Assembly: GCF_028610625.1 (NCBI RefSeq)
Contig: NZ_JAQQWU010000015.1
Coordinates: 32,839-96,838 of the forward strand
From: Guptibacillus spartinae
GTDB taxonomy: Bacteria > Bacillota > Bacilli > Bacillales > Guptibacillaceae
Reading direction: 5' to 3'
DNA length: 64,000 bases
Shown here: piece by piece, positions 15,649 to 26,060 of the stretch
Layout: each line of letters starts with the position of its first letter
How positions within the stretch are numbered: the stretch's first letter is position 1
Position numbers and translations under genes: made by a program
The notes under the pieces: generated by a model
What the model saw: only the letters and a program-made list of their open reading frames with translations
Told to the model about the DNA's origin: nothing
Databases searched by the model: none

Positions 15649-17370
15649 ATGTTTGATAAAAATGCTGGTGAGATATTATTAAATACACTTTCTGAATGGG
15701 GTGTAGACCATGTATATGGTTTACCAGGAGACTCAATTAACCATTTTGTAGAGAACTTGCGAAATGCTCAAGATCGTATGAAGTTCATACAGGTGCGTCA
15801 TGAAGAGGTAGGTGCCCTTGCTGCAGCGTCGTATGCAAAGATTACTGGAAAAATTGGCGTCTGTCTTTCGATTGCAGGACCCGGAGCTGTTCACTTGATG
15901 AATGGCCTATATGATGCAAAGGCTGATGGTGCTCCAGTTCTTGTTATAGCGGGTCAAGTAGCAAGCGACCAGCTTGGAACCGATCAATTCCAAGAAATTA
16001 ACCTCGAGCGCATGTTTGATGATGTGTCAGTATTTAATCGAAGAGTTGAGACGGCAGCATCACTACCAGATCTTACGCATCAAGCGATCCGAACCGCAGT
16101 TGAGAAAAAAGGCGTCGCGATTCTTACGATTCCAGATGACCTTGCTGCAGAAAAGGTGAAACAAAAAGTAGAGAATTCGTCTCTTATACGTTCGAAAGCT
16201 GTCGTTCACCCGCATGACTCCAATTTAAATGAAGCTGTTGCTTTGTTAAATGAAGCCAAGCGACCGGTCATATTAGCTGGGAAAGGTTCGAAGCATGCAA
16301 GGGAAGAACTGTTAGGTTTTGCAGAAAAGGCAGGCGCTCCTGTCATTTTAAGTTTGCCTGGTAAAGGCGCTATCCCTGATGTTCATCCTTATAATCTTGG
16401 GCAGCTTGGACAAATCGGTACGAAACCTGCATATGAAGCGATGGAAGAAACCGATTTGCTTATTATGGTGGGAACGTCATTCCCATATCGTGATTATCTC
16501 CCAGATAAAGCGAAAGCTATTCAAATTGATATAGATCCAACTCAAATCGGAAAGCGGTATCCTGTTACAATCGGGTTAATTGGGGATGCGAAATGGACGT
16601 TATCTTATTTAACACAGCATACAACCTACCAGGAAGACCGTGATTTTATTGAGAAGTGTCAGGACAATATGAAAAACTGGTGGACTCATCTTGAAAAAAT
16701 TGAAAGCGAGCAGTCAACGCCAATTAAGCCACAGCAAATTATGCCACAGCTACAAAAAGTACTTGAGGATGACGCCGTTCTTTCTATCGATGTTGGGAAC
16801 GTGACGGTATGGTCAGCAAGGCATTTACGCGTAACGAATCAAAAGTTTATCATTTCCTCATGGATGGCGACGATGGGATGCGGGCTTCCAGGAGCGATTG
16901 CTGGAAAGATAGCTCATCCAGATCGTCAAGCGGTAGCGATTTGCGGAGACGGTGGCTTTACAATGGTCATGCAAGACTTCTTAACTGCTGTAAAGTATAA
17001 GCTGCCGATGATTGTTGTTGTCTTAAATAATGAGCGTCTAGGTATGATTAAATACGAGCAGCAGGAAATTGGTAATATCGATTATGAAACTGAATTAAAA
17101 GACTTTAACTTTGCCGCATTTGCGGAAACGGCCGGTGGAGAAGGGTATCGTGTTGAGAAGTATGAAGAATTATTGCCTGCTTTTGAACGAGCTGCAAAAT
17201 CAACAAAGCCAGTTATTGTCGATGTTGTGATTGAAGAGCAACCACCACTTCCTGGTAAAATCACCTATGAACAAGCAGCAAGCTATTCGAAATACATGCT
17301 GAAAAAAGCATTTGAAGACCAGGAAATTGATATGCCTCCGCTCAAAAAGGCATTGAAGCGAATCTTTTAA
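15649..17370 (+). CDS. ydaP: ThDP-dependent pyruvate oxidase (YdaP)
   Basis: A 573-residue thiamine-diphosphate and FAD enzyme of the POX/acetolactate synthase superfamily, close to B. subtilis general stress protein YdaP. The N-terminal Pyr domain has the catalytic glutamate in VRHEEVGALAAASYAK; the central domain carries nucleotide-binding features (PVILAGKGS); the C-terminal PP domain has the ThDP motif GDGGFTMVMQDF...VVLNNERLG. It should decarboxylate pyruvate oxidatively to acetate (quinone- or oxygen-linked) under stress. GGAGG is seven bases before the ATG at 15649; the adjacent ATG at 15646 is an alternative. A sigma-B-type promoter and its own terminator make it monocistronic. Confidence 0.93.
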   Translation: MFDKNAGEILLNTLSEWGVDHVYGLPGDSINHFVENLRNAQDRMKFIQVRHEEVGALAAASYAKITGKIGVCLSIAGPGAVHLMNGLYDAKADGAPVLVIAGQVASDQLGTDQFQEINLERMFDDVSVFNRRVETAASLPDLTHQAIRTAVEKKGVAILTIPDDLAAEKVKQKVENSSLIRSKAVVHPHDSNLNEAVALLNEAKRPVILAGKGSKHAREELLGFAEKAGAPVILSLPGKGAIPDVHPYNLGQLGQIGTKPAYEAMEETDLLIMVGTSFPYRDYLPDKAKAIQIDIDPTQIGKRYPVTIGLIGDAKWTLSYLTQHTTYQEDRDFIEKCQDNMKNWWTHLEKIESEQSTPIKPQQIMPQLQKVLEDDAVLSIDVGNVTVWSARHLRVTNQKFIISSWMATMGCGLPGAIAGKIAHPDRQAVAICGDGGFTMVMQDFLTAVKYKLPMIVVVLNNERLGMIKYEQQEIGNIDYETELKDFNFAAFAETAGGEGYRVEKYEELLPAFERAAKSTKPVIVDVVIEEQPPLPGKITYEQAASYSKYMLKKAFEDQEIDMPPLKKALKRIF

Positions 17371-17384
17371 TACGAGTGAATGGG

Positions 17385-17409
17385 AAGCCCGCTTATAGGC
17401 GGGCTTTTC
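17385..17409 (+). terminator. intrinsic terminator of ydaP
   Basis: AGCCCGC (17386-17392) pairs with GCGGGCT (17399-17405), followed by TTTT. Confidence 0.85.
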
Positions 17410-17456
17410 ATCGTTTTAGTTTGGTTGATCGATATGGATAAAAAGGAGAGTTACAC

Positions 17457-17837
17457 ATGAATCTTGTTTTTTGTTATGGCACGCTTCGTTCTGAGGAAAG
17501 TAATCATCACCTATTAAGTAGAGCAGTCTTAAAAGAAAGCAGCTGTTGGACGAAAGGAAAACTGTATGACACAGGAGATGGGTATCCTGCTTTGATACAA
17601 AATGACAGCGGGAAGGTTTACGGGGAAGTCTATGAAGTGGATGATCAATTACTAGAAAGAATCGATCGACTTGAAGGATATCAAGAAGGAAGAGATCATA
17701 ATTTGTATGATCGAGTGTTGATGAAGATTACTCATGCTCAAGGAAGATATGAGGCGATTACGTATGTGATGAGAACCCCAGAAGAGCGGTTTAAAGAAAT
17801 TCTAAGTGGAGATTGGGTTACGTATCGTAAAAAGTGA
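17457..17837 (+). CDS. gamma-glutamylcyclotransferase family protein (AIG2-like)
   Basis: A 126-residue protein of the GGCT-like/AIG2 superfamily. Conserved features: CYGTLR at residues 5-10 (substrate-binding loop), GKLYDTGDGYPAL, a conserved GEVYEV (E is the usual catalytic acid region) and IDRLEGYQEG. Family members cyclise gamma-glutamyl amines to pyroglutamate or act on related substrates; the actual one is unknown. ATG preceded by AAAAGGAG. Monocistronic, ended by the hairpin at 17877-17910. Confidence 0.87.
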   Translation: MNLVFCYGTLRSEESNHHLLSRAVLKESSCWTKGKLYDTGDGYPALIQNDSGKVYGEVYEVDDQLLERIDRLEGYQEGRDHNLYDRVLMKITHAQGRYEAITYVMRTPEERFKEILSGDWVTYRKK

Positions 17838-17876
17838 AACTATCTTGTTGCTCAAGTTATGGACAGAAAGACGATA

Positions 17877-17910
17877 AAAAGCACATGTCCATCATGGCTC
17901 ATGTGCTTTT
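17877..17910. terminator. bidirectional terminator
   Basis: AAAAGCACATG (17877-17887) pairs with CATGTGCTTTT (17900-17910); it serves both convergent genes. Confidence 0.86.
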
Positions 17911-17917
17911 CAGTAAG

Positions 17918-18505
17918 TTAGTCTGTTAGAATCATATACTCTTCTGGAATGTGAAGAGTCGTTTCATAATAAAATTGATTGGAATATTGCTCAGAAATGG
18001 TTTTTTCAATCGTTTTATACGTTAAATAAGGCTCTTGAATCGGTTCTTTTTCAATCGTTACTTCCACAACTTTTCCCTTTTTATCCGCATCAATCGAAGT
18101 GACCAACTCGACCCATATCGGCGTTATGTCTTTTACATAAATGGATTCAATGCCCTTATCAGGCTCTGTCAGAAGTTGAGAGAAATCGTCAACTTGTTCG
18201 TGATGTTCATTTAACGACTGAAGGTAAGGGGCAAGCGTATTTTCTTTCCATGATTCCTCATCTATTGAATAGTCGTAGCTGTATAAGGTATAGGTTAGAT
18301 ACCCTATGATAGAAAGAATGATGAGAAGAAAAGCTCCTCTAAATAAAAATTTTTGTGTTGATAAGCATTTACGATTACGGATTAGATGCACAATAAAGAT
18401 CAGTCCCACGATGGTTCATAATACCTCTGATAAAATGGTAAGTGGCGCATCTGCAAGTTTTTCCACCTCACTATAGCTTTCAATGACTTGGTTGATTGTT
18501 GGCAT
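17918..18505 (-). pseudogene. two-TM membrane protein gene interrupted by an in-frame TGA
   Basis: A good start exists at ATG 18505 (AGGAGG nine bases upstream), but the frame meets TGA at 18418-18416 after 29 codons (ends LTILSEVL) and then stays open in the same frame to the stop at 17918. Read through, the product would be 195 residues: a first membrane segment spanning the lesion (LTILSEVL-x-TIVGLIFIVHLI), a second one (GAFLLIILSIIGYLTYTLYS), and an extracellular acidic domain of about 120 residues. A TGG-to-TGA change (Trp) would explain it. Translation could restart at GTG 18409, but no ribosome binding site fits. Function unrecognised. A sequencing error is possible. Confidence 0.68.
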
Positions 18506-18684
18506 AGCTGTTTTCCTCCTGAGTGACAGAGCATCATCAATTGTTTGTTGTATGTCATTCTATTATCAGCATAAGACGACTTGACCATTGTAACAATAAA
18601 TTGTCTGTTTTATCCATGGAATATGAAATTTGTGGTAAGGTAGGGAATGGATTAGATTGTCTAATCATCAGGGTGGGGTTGAAT

Positions 18685-18915
18685 ATGGCGGAAATTGTGA
18701 AATGTATTTACTCTCCAAGTAAGGAGTATAGGGTTCAAGTCATTAAAAGAAATGATGGGATTTATTCAACCGCTGTACATTATTGGATGAGAGAGTTTGG
18801 CCAAGAATTTTGGACTCCCGTTTCAACGGGACTATCCTTGATTGGTAGTAAAGACAGTGCAGAAGTGATTGCGAAAGAGCAACTAAGGGACCATTCGCTT
18901 GAGAGAATTGAATAA
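18685..18915 (+). CDS. small hypothetical protein, 76 residues
   Basis: Not recognised. Start ATG 18685 after GGGTGGGG. A soluble protein with a beta-hairpin-like start (EIVKCIYSPSKEYRVQVIKRNDGIYSTAV), aromatic centre (HYWMREFGQEFWTPVSTG) and a helical end (DSAEVIAKEQL). The pattern suggests a compact alpha/beta fold. Longer in-frame readings begin upstream without a ribosome binding site. It lies between the two broken genes. Confidence 0.6.
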   Translation: MAEIVKCIYSPSKEYRVQVIKRNDGIYSTAVHYWMREFGQEFWTPVSTGLSLIGSKDSAEVIAKEQLRDHSLERIE

Positions 18916-18982
18916 GCAAGTATGATCGCGATAAGTAACAACGTAATAGATACATGAAAGCTCTAAAAAGGTGGGTAATTTT

Positions 18983-19526
18983 TTGCTTCAATATACGATC
19001 TGCTTTATCAAAAAAAATCAAGACCTTCTTCTATTAAATAGACGTAAAGCGCCAACAATGGGATTGTGGAACGGTGTAGGTGGGAAGCTTGAAAAGAATG
19101 AATCGCCATCTGAGTGTGTCATTAGAGAAACGTTTGAAGAGACGGGGATAGAGTTAGATCATGTTACTTATGCAGGAAATGCTTTTTAATAGTGAGCGAG
19201 GGAAATCTGGTATGTACATTTTTATTGCGGATTTTCCAGAAAGACACGTTCTTTCTACTCCATTAGATACGATAGAAGGCATTCTCGATTGGAAACCCAT
19301 TGACTGGATTCTTGATGAAGATAATCAAGGAGTAGTTGGAAATCTAAAGAAGTATTTGCCTGAATTACTGCGAGGGAACTATTACCAAGAGCACCAATTT
19401 GTTTATGAGAATCATTGCATGCAATCTTATACGAGGTCCCCGCTCGTGGAGAACAAAGTCAGCGAATGCTTAGTCACAACTGAATTAGATCATGTGGGCA
19501 AAAAAAAGAGCGCTAAACTCAGTTAG
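18983..19526 (+). pseudogene. Nudix hydrolase gene frameshifted in a T-run
   Basis: A MutT-type gene in two frames. The first frame starts at TTG 18983 (AAAAAGGTGG upstream), contains a complete Nudix box (G-KLEKN-E-SPSECVI-RETFEETGI) and runs into TAA at 19187-19189. The second frame continues from the same point: if the five-T run 19183-19187 had four T, the reading would be GNAF-NSERGKSGMY and continue to 19526 as one 180-residue protein with the expected GILDWKPIDWIL segment of Bacillus 8-oxo-dGTP diphosphatase-like enzymes. So one inserted T breaks an otherwise intact gene; it may be real decay, slippage-prone switching, or a sequencing error. Confidence 0.82.
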
Positions 19527-19542
19527 GAGTTTAGCGTTCTTT
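19511..19542 (+). terminator. intrinsic terminator overlapping the Nudix 3' end
   Basis: CGCTAAACTC (19511-19520) pairs with GAGTTTAGCG (19527-19536), followed by TTCTTTTT; the stop codon lies in the loop. The A-rich 5' side makes it usable for the convergent EamA gene too. Confidence 0.86.
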
Positions 19543-19553
19543 TTCAATAAGCA

Positions 19554-20441
19554 TTATTGAGAAGGTTGGGGATGTCTTTTCTCAACCTTTTTCGCTTCAT
19601 GATTATTACGTAAAAACATATAAAATGAAGCAGAGAAAATAATGATGTAGCCAATAATACTCCAGGCATCAGGGATTTGTCCGAATAACACGATGCTAAT
19701 TAAAGCCGAATAAACAACCGTTGAGTAGAAAAAGATTGATATTTCTCGAGCTGGCGCAAACTTATAAGCCACTGTAAGGCCGAATTGACCAAGCGTGGCA
19801 AACACGCCTGCTAGTAAAAGATAAATCAGTTGCTTCGTTTCCATGGGTTCATAGAACATAATGACGAAAGGCAGCAGTACAACGGTTGAGAAGAATGAGA
19901 AATAAAAGACAACGGTATAGAATTTTTCGCGCTGTCCAAGCACTCTTAAGACCGTATAAGCGCCTGCCGCAAAGATCGCAGAAAGTAGTCCAGAGATATA
20001 TGGAATCGTTTCGACTGAAAACTGCGGCTTAATAATTAACAGCGTTCCAATAAACGCAATGACAATTGCAACGATTTGAAAACGTCTCGCTTTTTCTTTC
20101 AAGAAAAGAGCCGAGAAAATAATTAGTAAGAATGGGCTCAGCTTGTTGAGCATGTCGGCATCAGATAAAACGAGATTGTCGATTGCGTAGAAATAGAAGA
20201 TAATTCCTAGCGTTCCAAGAGCGGAGCGCAACAGCAAAAATTTCTGATTCTCTTTTTTACCAAATAACCTTTCTTTGTAATACATCACAAATCCAAATGA
20301 AATGACGGCAGAGACGGCATTTCGAAACATGGTTTTTTGAATCGTCGGAACGTCACCAGATAGCTTTACAAATGCAGCCATCATCGCAAAACCAAAAGAT
20401 GATAGTAATAATAGGATAATTCCTTTATTTCGATCACTCAT
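19554..20441 (-). CDS. DMT family transporter (EamA domains)
   Basis: A 295-residue integral membrane protein with about ten helices in two EamA repeats. The first repeat starts MSDRNKGIILLLLSSFGFAMMAAFVKL with the typical TIQKTMFRNAVSAVISF; the second holds YTVLRVLGQ and PDAWSIIGYIIIF. Members export metabolites or act as drug/metabolite permeases; substrate unknown. Start ATG 20441 has GGAGG at good spacing; the upstream in-frame MMNWRNL extension overlaps that ribosome binding site. The C-terminus is Lys/His-rich and cytosolic. Confidence 0.87.
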   Translation of the reverse strand: MSDRNKGIILLLLSSFGFAMMAAFVKLSGDVPTIQKTMFRNAVSAVISFGFVMYYKERLFGKKENQKFLLLRSALGTLGIIFYFYAIDNLVLSDADMLNKLSPFLLIIFSALFLKEKARRFQIVAIVIAFIGTLLIIKPQFSVETIPYISGLLSAIFAAGAYTVLRVLGQREKFYTVVFYFSFFSTVVLLPFVIMFYEPMETKQLIYLLLAGVFATLGQFGLTVAYKFAPAREISIFFYSTVVYSALISIVLFGQIPDAWSIIGYIIIFSASFYMFLRNNHEAKKVEKRHPQPSQ

Positions 20442-20691
20442 CAAATTCCTCCAGTTCATCAATCGGAAATCACTTCTATCACTTTACTTCAAAGCGATCT
20501 CTAATTTCAACTTCCAGGCTCTCATTAAGAAATGTCACAAAATTGATTTAACATGATAGGAAGAGGATGTGGCATAGTAGAAGAATAATTAAGCTTTATT
20601 TACCGGGCAATCTGATAAAAATGTGCGGTTAACAAAAGCTGAGTTATGGGTATGTAGGTATTAGGCAGAATGTAGAAGGAGAAACGTGAAC

Positions 20692-21525
20692 ATGTTTGTG
20701 TGGCGAAATATTTATCGAGGCTTATTAATGGGTGTCAGTGATTTAATTCCTGGTGTTAGTGGTGGAACAATTGCGATGGTACTAGGCATTTATAGAAGGT
20801 TAATTAGTGGGATTAATGGATTAATGAGCAAGCATTGGAAAAAAGAAATTGGCTTTTTTCTTCCTCTATTAATAGGCATTGGACTTGCCTTACTGCTCGT
20901 TAGTCAACTCATGGAGATGTTGCTTGAGCATTTTCCACAGCCTACGTTCTTTTTCTTTATTGGGCTTATTATTGGGGTAGTTCCTTTTCTTCTACGAAAA
21001 GTGGACTATAAGAAAACATTCGAGCCTGTCCATTATGGCCTGTTGTTAGTAGCGGGGCTCTTAATCGCTTCCACCCTGTTTCTAAAGGGAGACGGGGGAG
21101 GAGAAGTTATGAAGTCATTAGATCTGGTTGATTATATCATTCTGTTCTTTTCAGGGTGGTTAGCTAGTACAGCCATGATTCTCCCTGGAGTTAGCGGCTC
21201 TTTTGTTCTATTACTGTTGGGATCATATCAAACGGTTATCCATGGTCTTTCCTCTTTTCAAATTCCTTTGCTGTTAACAGTAGGGGCAGGAATTATTATT
21301 GGACTAAGCCTAACAGGAAAAGTTATTGCTCATTTACTGTCAAAGTATACGGTTTCAACCTATGCCGTTATGATCGGTCTGGTCATTGGATCAGTGGTTG
21401 TGCTTTATCCCGGTTTTGAAGCTGATCTGGGTCTTGCTATTGCAAGCATTGCAACACTTTTGCTTGGATTAGGAGCAGCTATTGTCCTTGGAAAGATTGA
21501 ACATAAGGAAGAAAATGTCGAATAG
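20692..21525 (+). CDS. DUF368 polyprenyl-phosphate transporter (PopT-type)
   Basis: A 277-residue polytopic membrane protein of the DUF368 family, shown elsewhere to recycle undecaprenyl phosphate across the membrane (PopT). The inverted-repeat signature appears twice: SDLIPGVSGGTIAMVLG near the N-terminus and AMILPGVSGSFVLLLLG near residue 165. AAGGAG precedes ATG 20692 by ten bases; a GTG at 20686 is only four bases away. Monocistronic with a strong terminator. With the DedA gene at 8833 the window encodes both known families of C55-P recycling transporters. Confidence 0.88.
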   Translation: MFVWRNIYRGLLMGVSDLIPGVSGGTIAMVLGIYRRLISGINGLMSKHWKKEIGFFLPLLIGIGLALLLVSQLMEMLLEHFPQPTFFFFIGLIIGVVPFLLRKVDYKKTFEPVHYGLLLVAGLLIASTLFLKGDGGGEVMKSLDLVDYIILFFSGWLASTAMILPGVSGSFVLLLLGSYQTVIHGLSSFQIPLLLTVGAGIIIGLSLTGKVIAHLLSKYTVSTYAVMIGLVIGSVVVLYPGFEADLGLAIASIATLLLGLGAAIVLGKIEHKEENVE

Positions 21526-21529
21526 AAGA

Positions 21530-21558
21530 AACCGCAGGAAGAGATCCTGCGGTTTTTT
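21530..21558. terminator. intrinsic terminator
   Basis: AACCGCAGGA (21530-21539) pairs with TCCTGCGGTT (21545-21554), then TTTT. Confidence 0.9.
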
Positions 21559-21563
21559 GTGTA

Positions 21564-22019
21564 TTAGTCCTTTTCTTGTTTCGGACTTCTGCGTGGAAAT
21601 ACAAGATGCTTCATCATAAAGAAGCTTGAAGCAGATGAGAGCAACATGGCGAGTCCCTTTGAAATATTACGTTCAATATAGCGAGGGAATGAGGTCCATT
21701 CAAAAATGAGTAGCGCACCATAAAAGACCAGGTTACTAATACCCAGCGCGATCACAGCTTGTATGATAAACAGAAGCACTTGTTTACGATCATGAATCGC
21801 TTTGGAAGGGAACGTCAGCTTTGCATTCCAGAAATAGCTGTTAATGATCGCTAGCACGTATGAAATTGTGTTGTACATAATAAGCTGGATTCGATCATCT
21901 GTTGGAAAGAACAGCATAAGGAGATTTAAAGCACCAATGTCGACTAGTGCATTCATCACACCGATCGCACTAAAGCTCATCACCTGTTTTGAACCCCTGC
22001 CAATTCGCCACTGCTTCAT
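21564..22019 (-). CDS. GtrA family membrane protein
   Basis: A 151-residue protein with four membrane helices of the GtrA/DPMS family, whose members help move polyprenyl-linked or other lipid-linked sugars across the membrane. The typical opening VMSFSAIGVMNALVDIGALNLL (membrane helix 1) and YVLAIINSYFWNAKLTF (the conserved N-S-Y-x-W-N-x-K-x-T-F) are present. AGAAGG before the ATG. It lies 21 bp after the SQD2-like glycosyltransferase and is most likely the third gene of the sulfolipid operon; a role in moving a sugar lipid is inference. Confidence 0.86.
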   Translation of the reverse strand: MKQWRIGRGSKQVMSFSAIGVMNALVDIGALNLLMLFFPTDDRIQLIMYNTISYVLAIINSYFWNAKLTFPSKAIHDRKQVLLFIIQAVIALGISNLVFYGALLIFEWTSFPRYIERNISKGLAMLLSSASSFFMMKHLVFPRRSPKQEKD

Positions 22020-22040
22020 ATACTCAACCTTCTATCATTT

Positions 22041-23183
22041 CTATTGAATCGCTTGTTGCTGCTTCTCTTGCTTTTGTTCAATAGCTGACTCATAAAAATC
22101 TAGCAGCTGTTGTGCTGGCCCCCGCCACCCATAATCTTTCGAATGTTCGTAAGCCTCTTTCGACATTTTTTCGAGAAGTCCAACTTCTTGCAGACGATTG
22201 ATTACTTCAGTGAGATTACTGTTACTTCCAGAACGATAGAGTAGACCAGTTGAGCCATCTTCTACCTGTTCATTTGTCGGACCTGATTCGGCAGCAATGA
22301 CGGGAAGACCGCTTGCCATCGCTTCAAGAATGACAAGACCTAGCGTTTCCGTTGTGGATGGAAACATAAAGGCGTCTGCAGAAGCGTAAGCCTTTGCTAG
22401 CTCTTCACCGTGTAGAAAACCAGTGAACGTCACGTTTTCTAAATGACCAAAGTTTTTTTCAAGTTCACTTCGATAGGGACCATCGCCAACAATCGCAAGA
22501 TGAGCATCTGGCTTTTGTTCAAGCATTGGAACAAGCGAATCGATTTCTTTTTCAAATGCGAGTCTGCCAACAAAAAGTAGAAGCGTTTTATCCGGATGGT
22601 CATTTGATAAGCGACGTCGCATATGATTGTCACGCAGTTCAGGGTTGAACCGTTCCGTGTCAACACCGCGTTTCCATAGGTGCATATTATAGAAATTTTG
22701 TTCATTTAACTCTTCTAATATGGCTTGTGATGTACATAGATTAATATCCGCCTTGTTGTGCATTCTTCTGAAATGCCACCAGAGAAGAGGTTCCGACCAG
22801 GACATATGATAGTAGTCAGCGTATTTCGGCACGTGTGTATGATAAGAGGCGATGAGAGGAACGCCGAGCTTCTTACCATACTTAATCCCGGAATAGCCCA
22901 TAAAAGCTGGATTTACGACATGGACGAGATCAGGATCAAAGTCTTCGAGGAAATGTTTGATCGTACGAGTCGGCATGCCGAATTTCCGATGCTTATAAAG
23001 AAAGAATGTACGAGGTTGAACTCCATCAAAGCGAATATTCCGATAGCTACGCACTCCTAAATCAGGTGCAATGACCTGGATTTCGTGTCCTTGATCAATT
23101 AAATAATCGATCGATGCACGAAGTCTAGTCACAACACCGTCTGTTGAAGGAAGGAAGGTTTCGGTCACGATGGATATTTTCAT
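22041..23183 (-). CDS. sqdX: SQD2-like glycosyltransferase (sulfoquinovosyl transferase), GT4 family
   Basis: A 380-residue retaining GT-B glycosyltransferase strongly resembling plant SQD2 and cyanobacterial SqdX, which transfer sulfoquinovose from UDP-sulfoquinovose to diacylglycerol. Shared traits: SYHTHVPKY, LWKRGVDTERFNP, MRRRLSN, LLFVGRLAFEKEID, AIVGDGPY, FTGFLHGEELAKAYASADAF and the donor-site ETLGLVILEAMASGLPV. No membrane segment; it would act at the inner membrane face. It starts 31 bp after sqd1 with TGAGGTG before the ATG. The pairing with sqd1 makes SQDG synthesis far likelier than a general lipid glucosyltransferase. Remaining doubt: acceptor and donor specificity. Confidence 0.87.
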   Translation of the reverse strand: MKISIVTETFLPSTDGVVTRLRASIDYLIDQGHEIQVIAPDLGVRSYRNIRFDGVQPRTFFLYKHRKFGMPTRTIKHFLEDFDPDLVHVVNPAFMGYSGIKYGKKLGVPLIASYHTHVPKYADYYHMSWSEPLLWWHFRRMHNKADINLCTSQAILEELNEQNFYNMHLWKRGVDTERFNPELRDNHMRRRLSNDHPDKTLLLFVGRLAFEKEIDSLVPMLEQKPDAHLAIVGDGPYRSELEKNFGHLENVTFTGFLHGEELAKAYASADAFMFPSTTETLGLVILEAMASGLPVIAAESGPTNEQVEDGSTGLLYRSGSNSNLTEVINRLQEVGLLEKMSKEAYEHSKDYGWRGPAQQLLDFYESAIEQKQEKQQQAIQ

Positions 23184-23214
23184 AAGAACACCTCAATTAG
23201 TAGTTTGCATCCTC

Positions 23215-24794
<1,580 letters not shown>

Positions 24795-25976
24795 ATGATG
24801 AGATTACGTTCTTTTCGTTTTCTGTGGATCGGGCAGGGATTTGCCAACTCGGGAGACGTTCTATATATCGTGGCGCTGATTGCTGTTCTTTACCAGGCAA
24901 CGGGTTCAGCACTTTCTTTGTCACTGTTACCATTCACGATCACAGTGGCTCGTTTTTTGAGCGGAATGTGTGCGCCGCTTGTATTAAATCATTATTCGTT
25001 AAAAGGATTGCTCGTTGGATCGCAGAGCATGAAAACGGTACTATTAGGATTGCTTGGCATATCTTTAGGGCTTTTCACTCCATCCGTATTGTTCATTTTA
25101 CCTTTTGCTTTCCTAATTGCTTTTTTGGATGGATGGGCTGCGCCTGCTCGAAATGCGATGCTTCCTCAACTCGTGCATGAAGAAGAGCTTGCCAAAGCAA
25201 ATAGTTTCGTCGCCGTTGTCGATCAATCCATTCAATTTGGCGGTTGGGCGATCGCCGGTATTATTGTGGCGGCTACGTCAGGACCTTTCGTTGTCTGGCT
25301 TACTTTTGGCACGTACGTCATTTCCACGCTTCTTATGTCATTGATAGTGGCGGGAGAGCAACAAGACCGCCAAACGAAAATTCCTTTAATGAGCGGTTGG
25401 AAACTGATATGGAAGCATCCCAATTTAAGGATTTTTCATATAATGATCTTTATTGAATCCATAGCAAATGTCGTCTGGATTGCTGCGATTCTTTATATTT
25501 TTGTTGAAGAAGTGCTGATGAAATCAGAAGCGTGGTGGGGGTATTTAAACGCGAGCTTTTTTATCGGTTTGATTGCTGGAGGGATAGTGGTTTCAAAATA
25601 TACGCATTGGTTTGAGCGGTATATGAAGGAGACGCTTCTAAATACGTGCTTTGCAATTAGTATCCTCACGTTTCTATTTGGACTAACAAGCGTGCCTGTG
25701 ATCGCACTCCTGTTAAGCGTGGTTTCAGGGCTGGTGGAACAAGTAAAATCAATTATTATGGTGACGATCATTCAAAAGAAATGCCCGAGGGAGTCGCTAC
25801 CTGAAGTGTTTAGTGCGCAAAGTGCTCTGATCTCGATTACATTTGGCCTTGGTTCTCTGCTATATGGGTTTCTTGCCGAAGCCGTTAGTGTGCCATTCGT
25901 ATTTGCTTTATCCGGTTTTCTTTTGTTAGCATCAGCGCTATATTTATTAAAAAGAATTCAATTTTTGGATGCTTAA
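24795..25976 (+). CDS. MFS transporter
   Basis: A 393-residue permease with about 12 membrane helices of the MFS_3 type (enterobactin-exporter-like/macrolide-efflux-like). The N-terminus FRFLWIGQGFANSGDVLYIVAL is a characteristic opening of this branch, and the loop between helices 4 and 5 shows DGWAAPARNAMLPQLV. Typical roles are drug or metabolite export; substrate unknown. AAGGGG precedes the ATG. Monocistronic with a terminator downstream; no regulator gene adjoins except the XRE gene 150 bp away, which has its own operator. Confidence 0.86.
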   Translation: MMRLRSFRFLWIGQGFANSGDVLYIVALIAVLYQATGSALSLSLLPFTITVARFLSGMCAPLVLNHYSLKGLLVGSQSMKTVLLGLLGISLGLFTPSVLFILPFAFLIAFLDGWAAPARNAMLPQLVHEEELAKANSFVAVVDQSIQFGGWAIAGIIVAATSGPFVVWLTFGTYVISTLLMSLIVAGEQQDRQTKIPLMSGWKLIWKHPNLRIFHIMIFIESIANVVWIAAILYIFVEEVLMKSEAWWGYLNASFFIGLIAGGIVVSKYTHWFERYMKETLLNTCFAISILTFLFGLTSVPVIALLLSVVSGLVEQVKSIIMVTIIQKKCPRESLPEVFSAQSALISITFGLGSLLYGFLAEAVSVPFVFALSGFLLLASALYLLKRIQFLDA

Positions 25977-25982
25977 TCAAAA

Positions 25983-26013
25983 CAGCCCTTCATCTCGGAT
26001 GGGGGCTTTTTGT
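25983..26013 (+). terminator. intrinsic terminator
   Basis: AGCCC-TTCATC pairs with GATGGGGGCT across a TCG loop, then TTTTT. Confidence 0.82.
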
Positions 26014-26060
26014 GGTTGTGAATCTATATGGCGATTAAAGTAATCGCGAATGAATTTACT

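Noticed and set aside
18400..18588. 62-residue minus ORF over the TGA lesion
   Set aside because: Another frame of the interrupted membrane gene; the AGGAGG site points to the ATG at 18505, and the amino acids show no membrane pattern.
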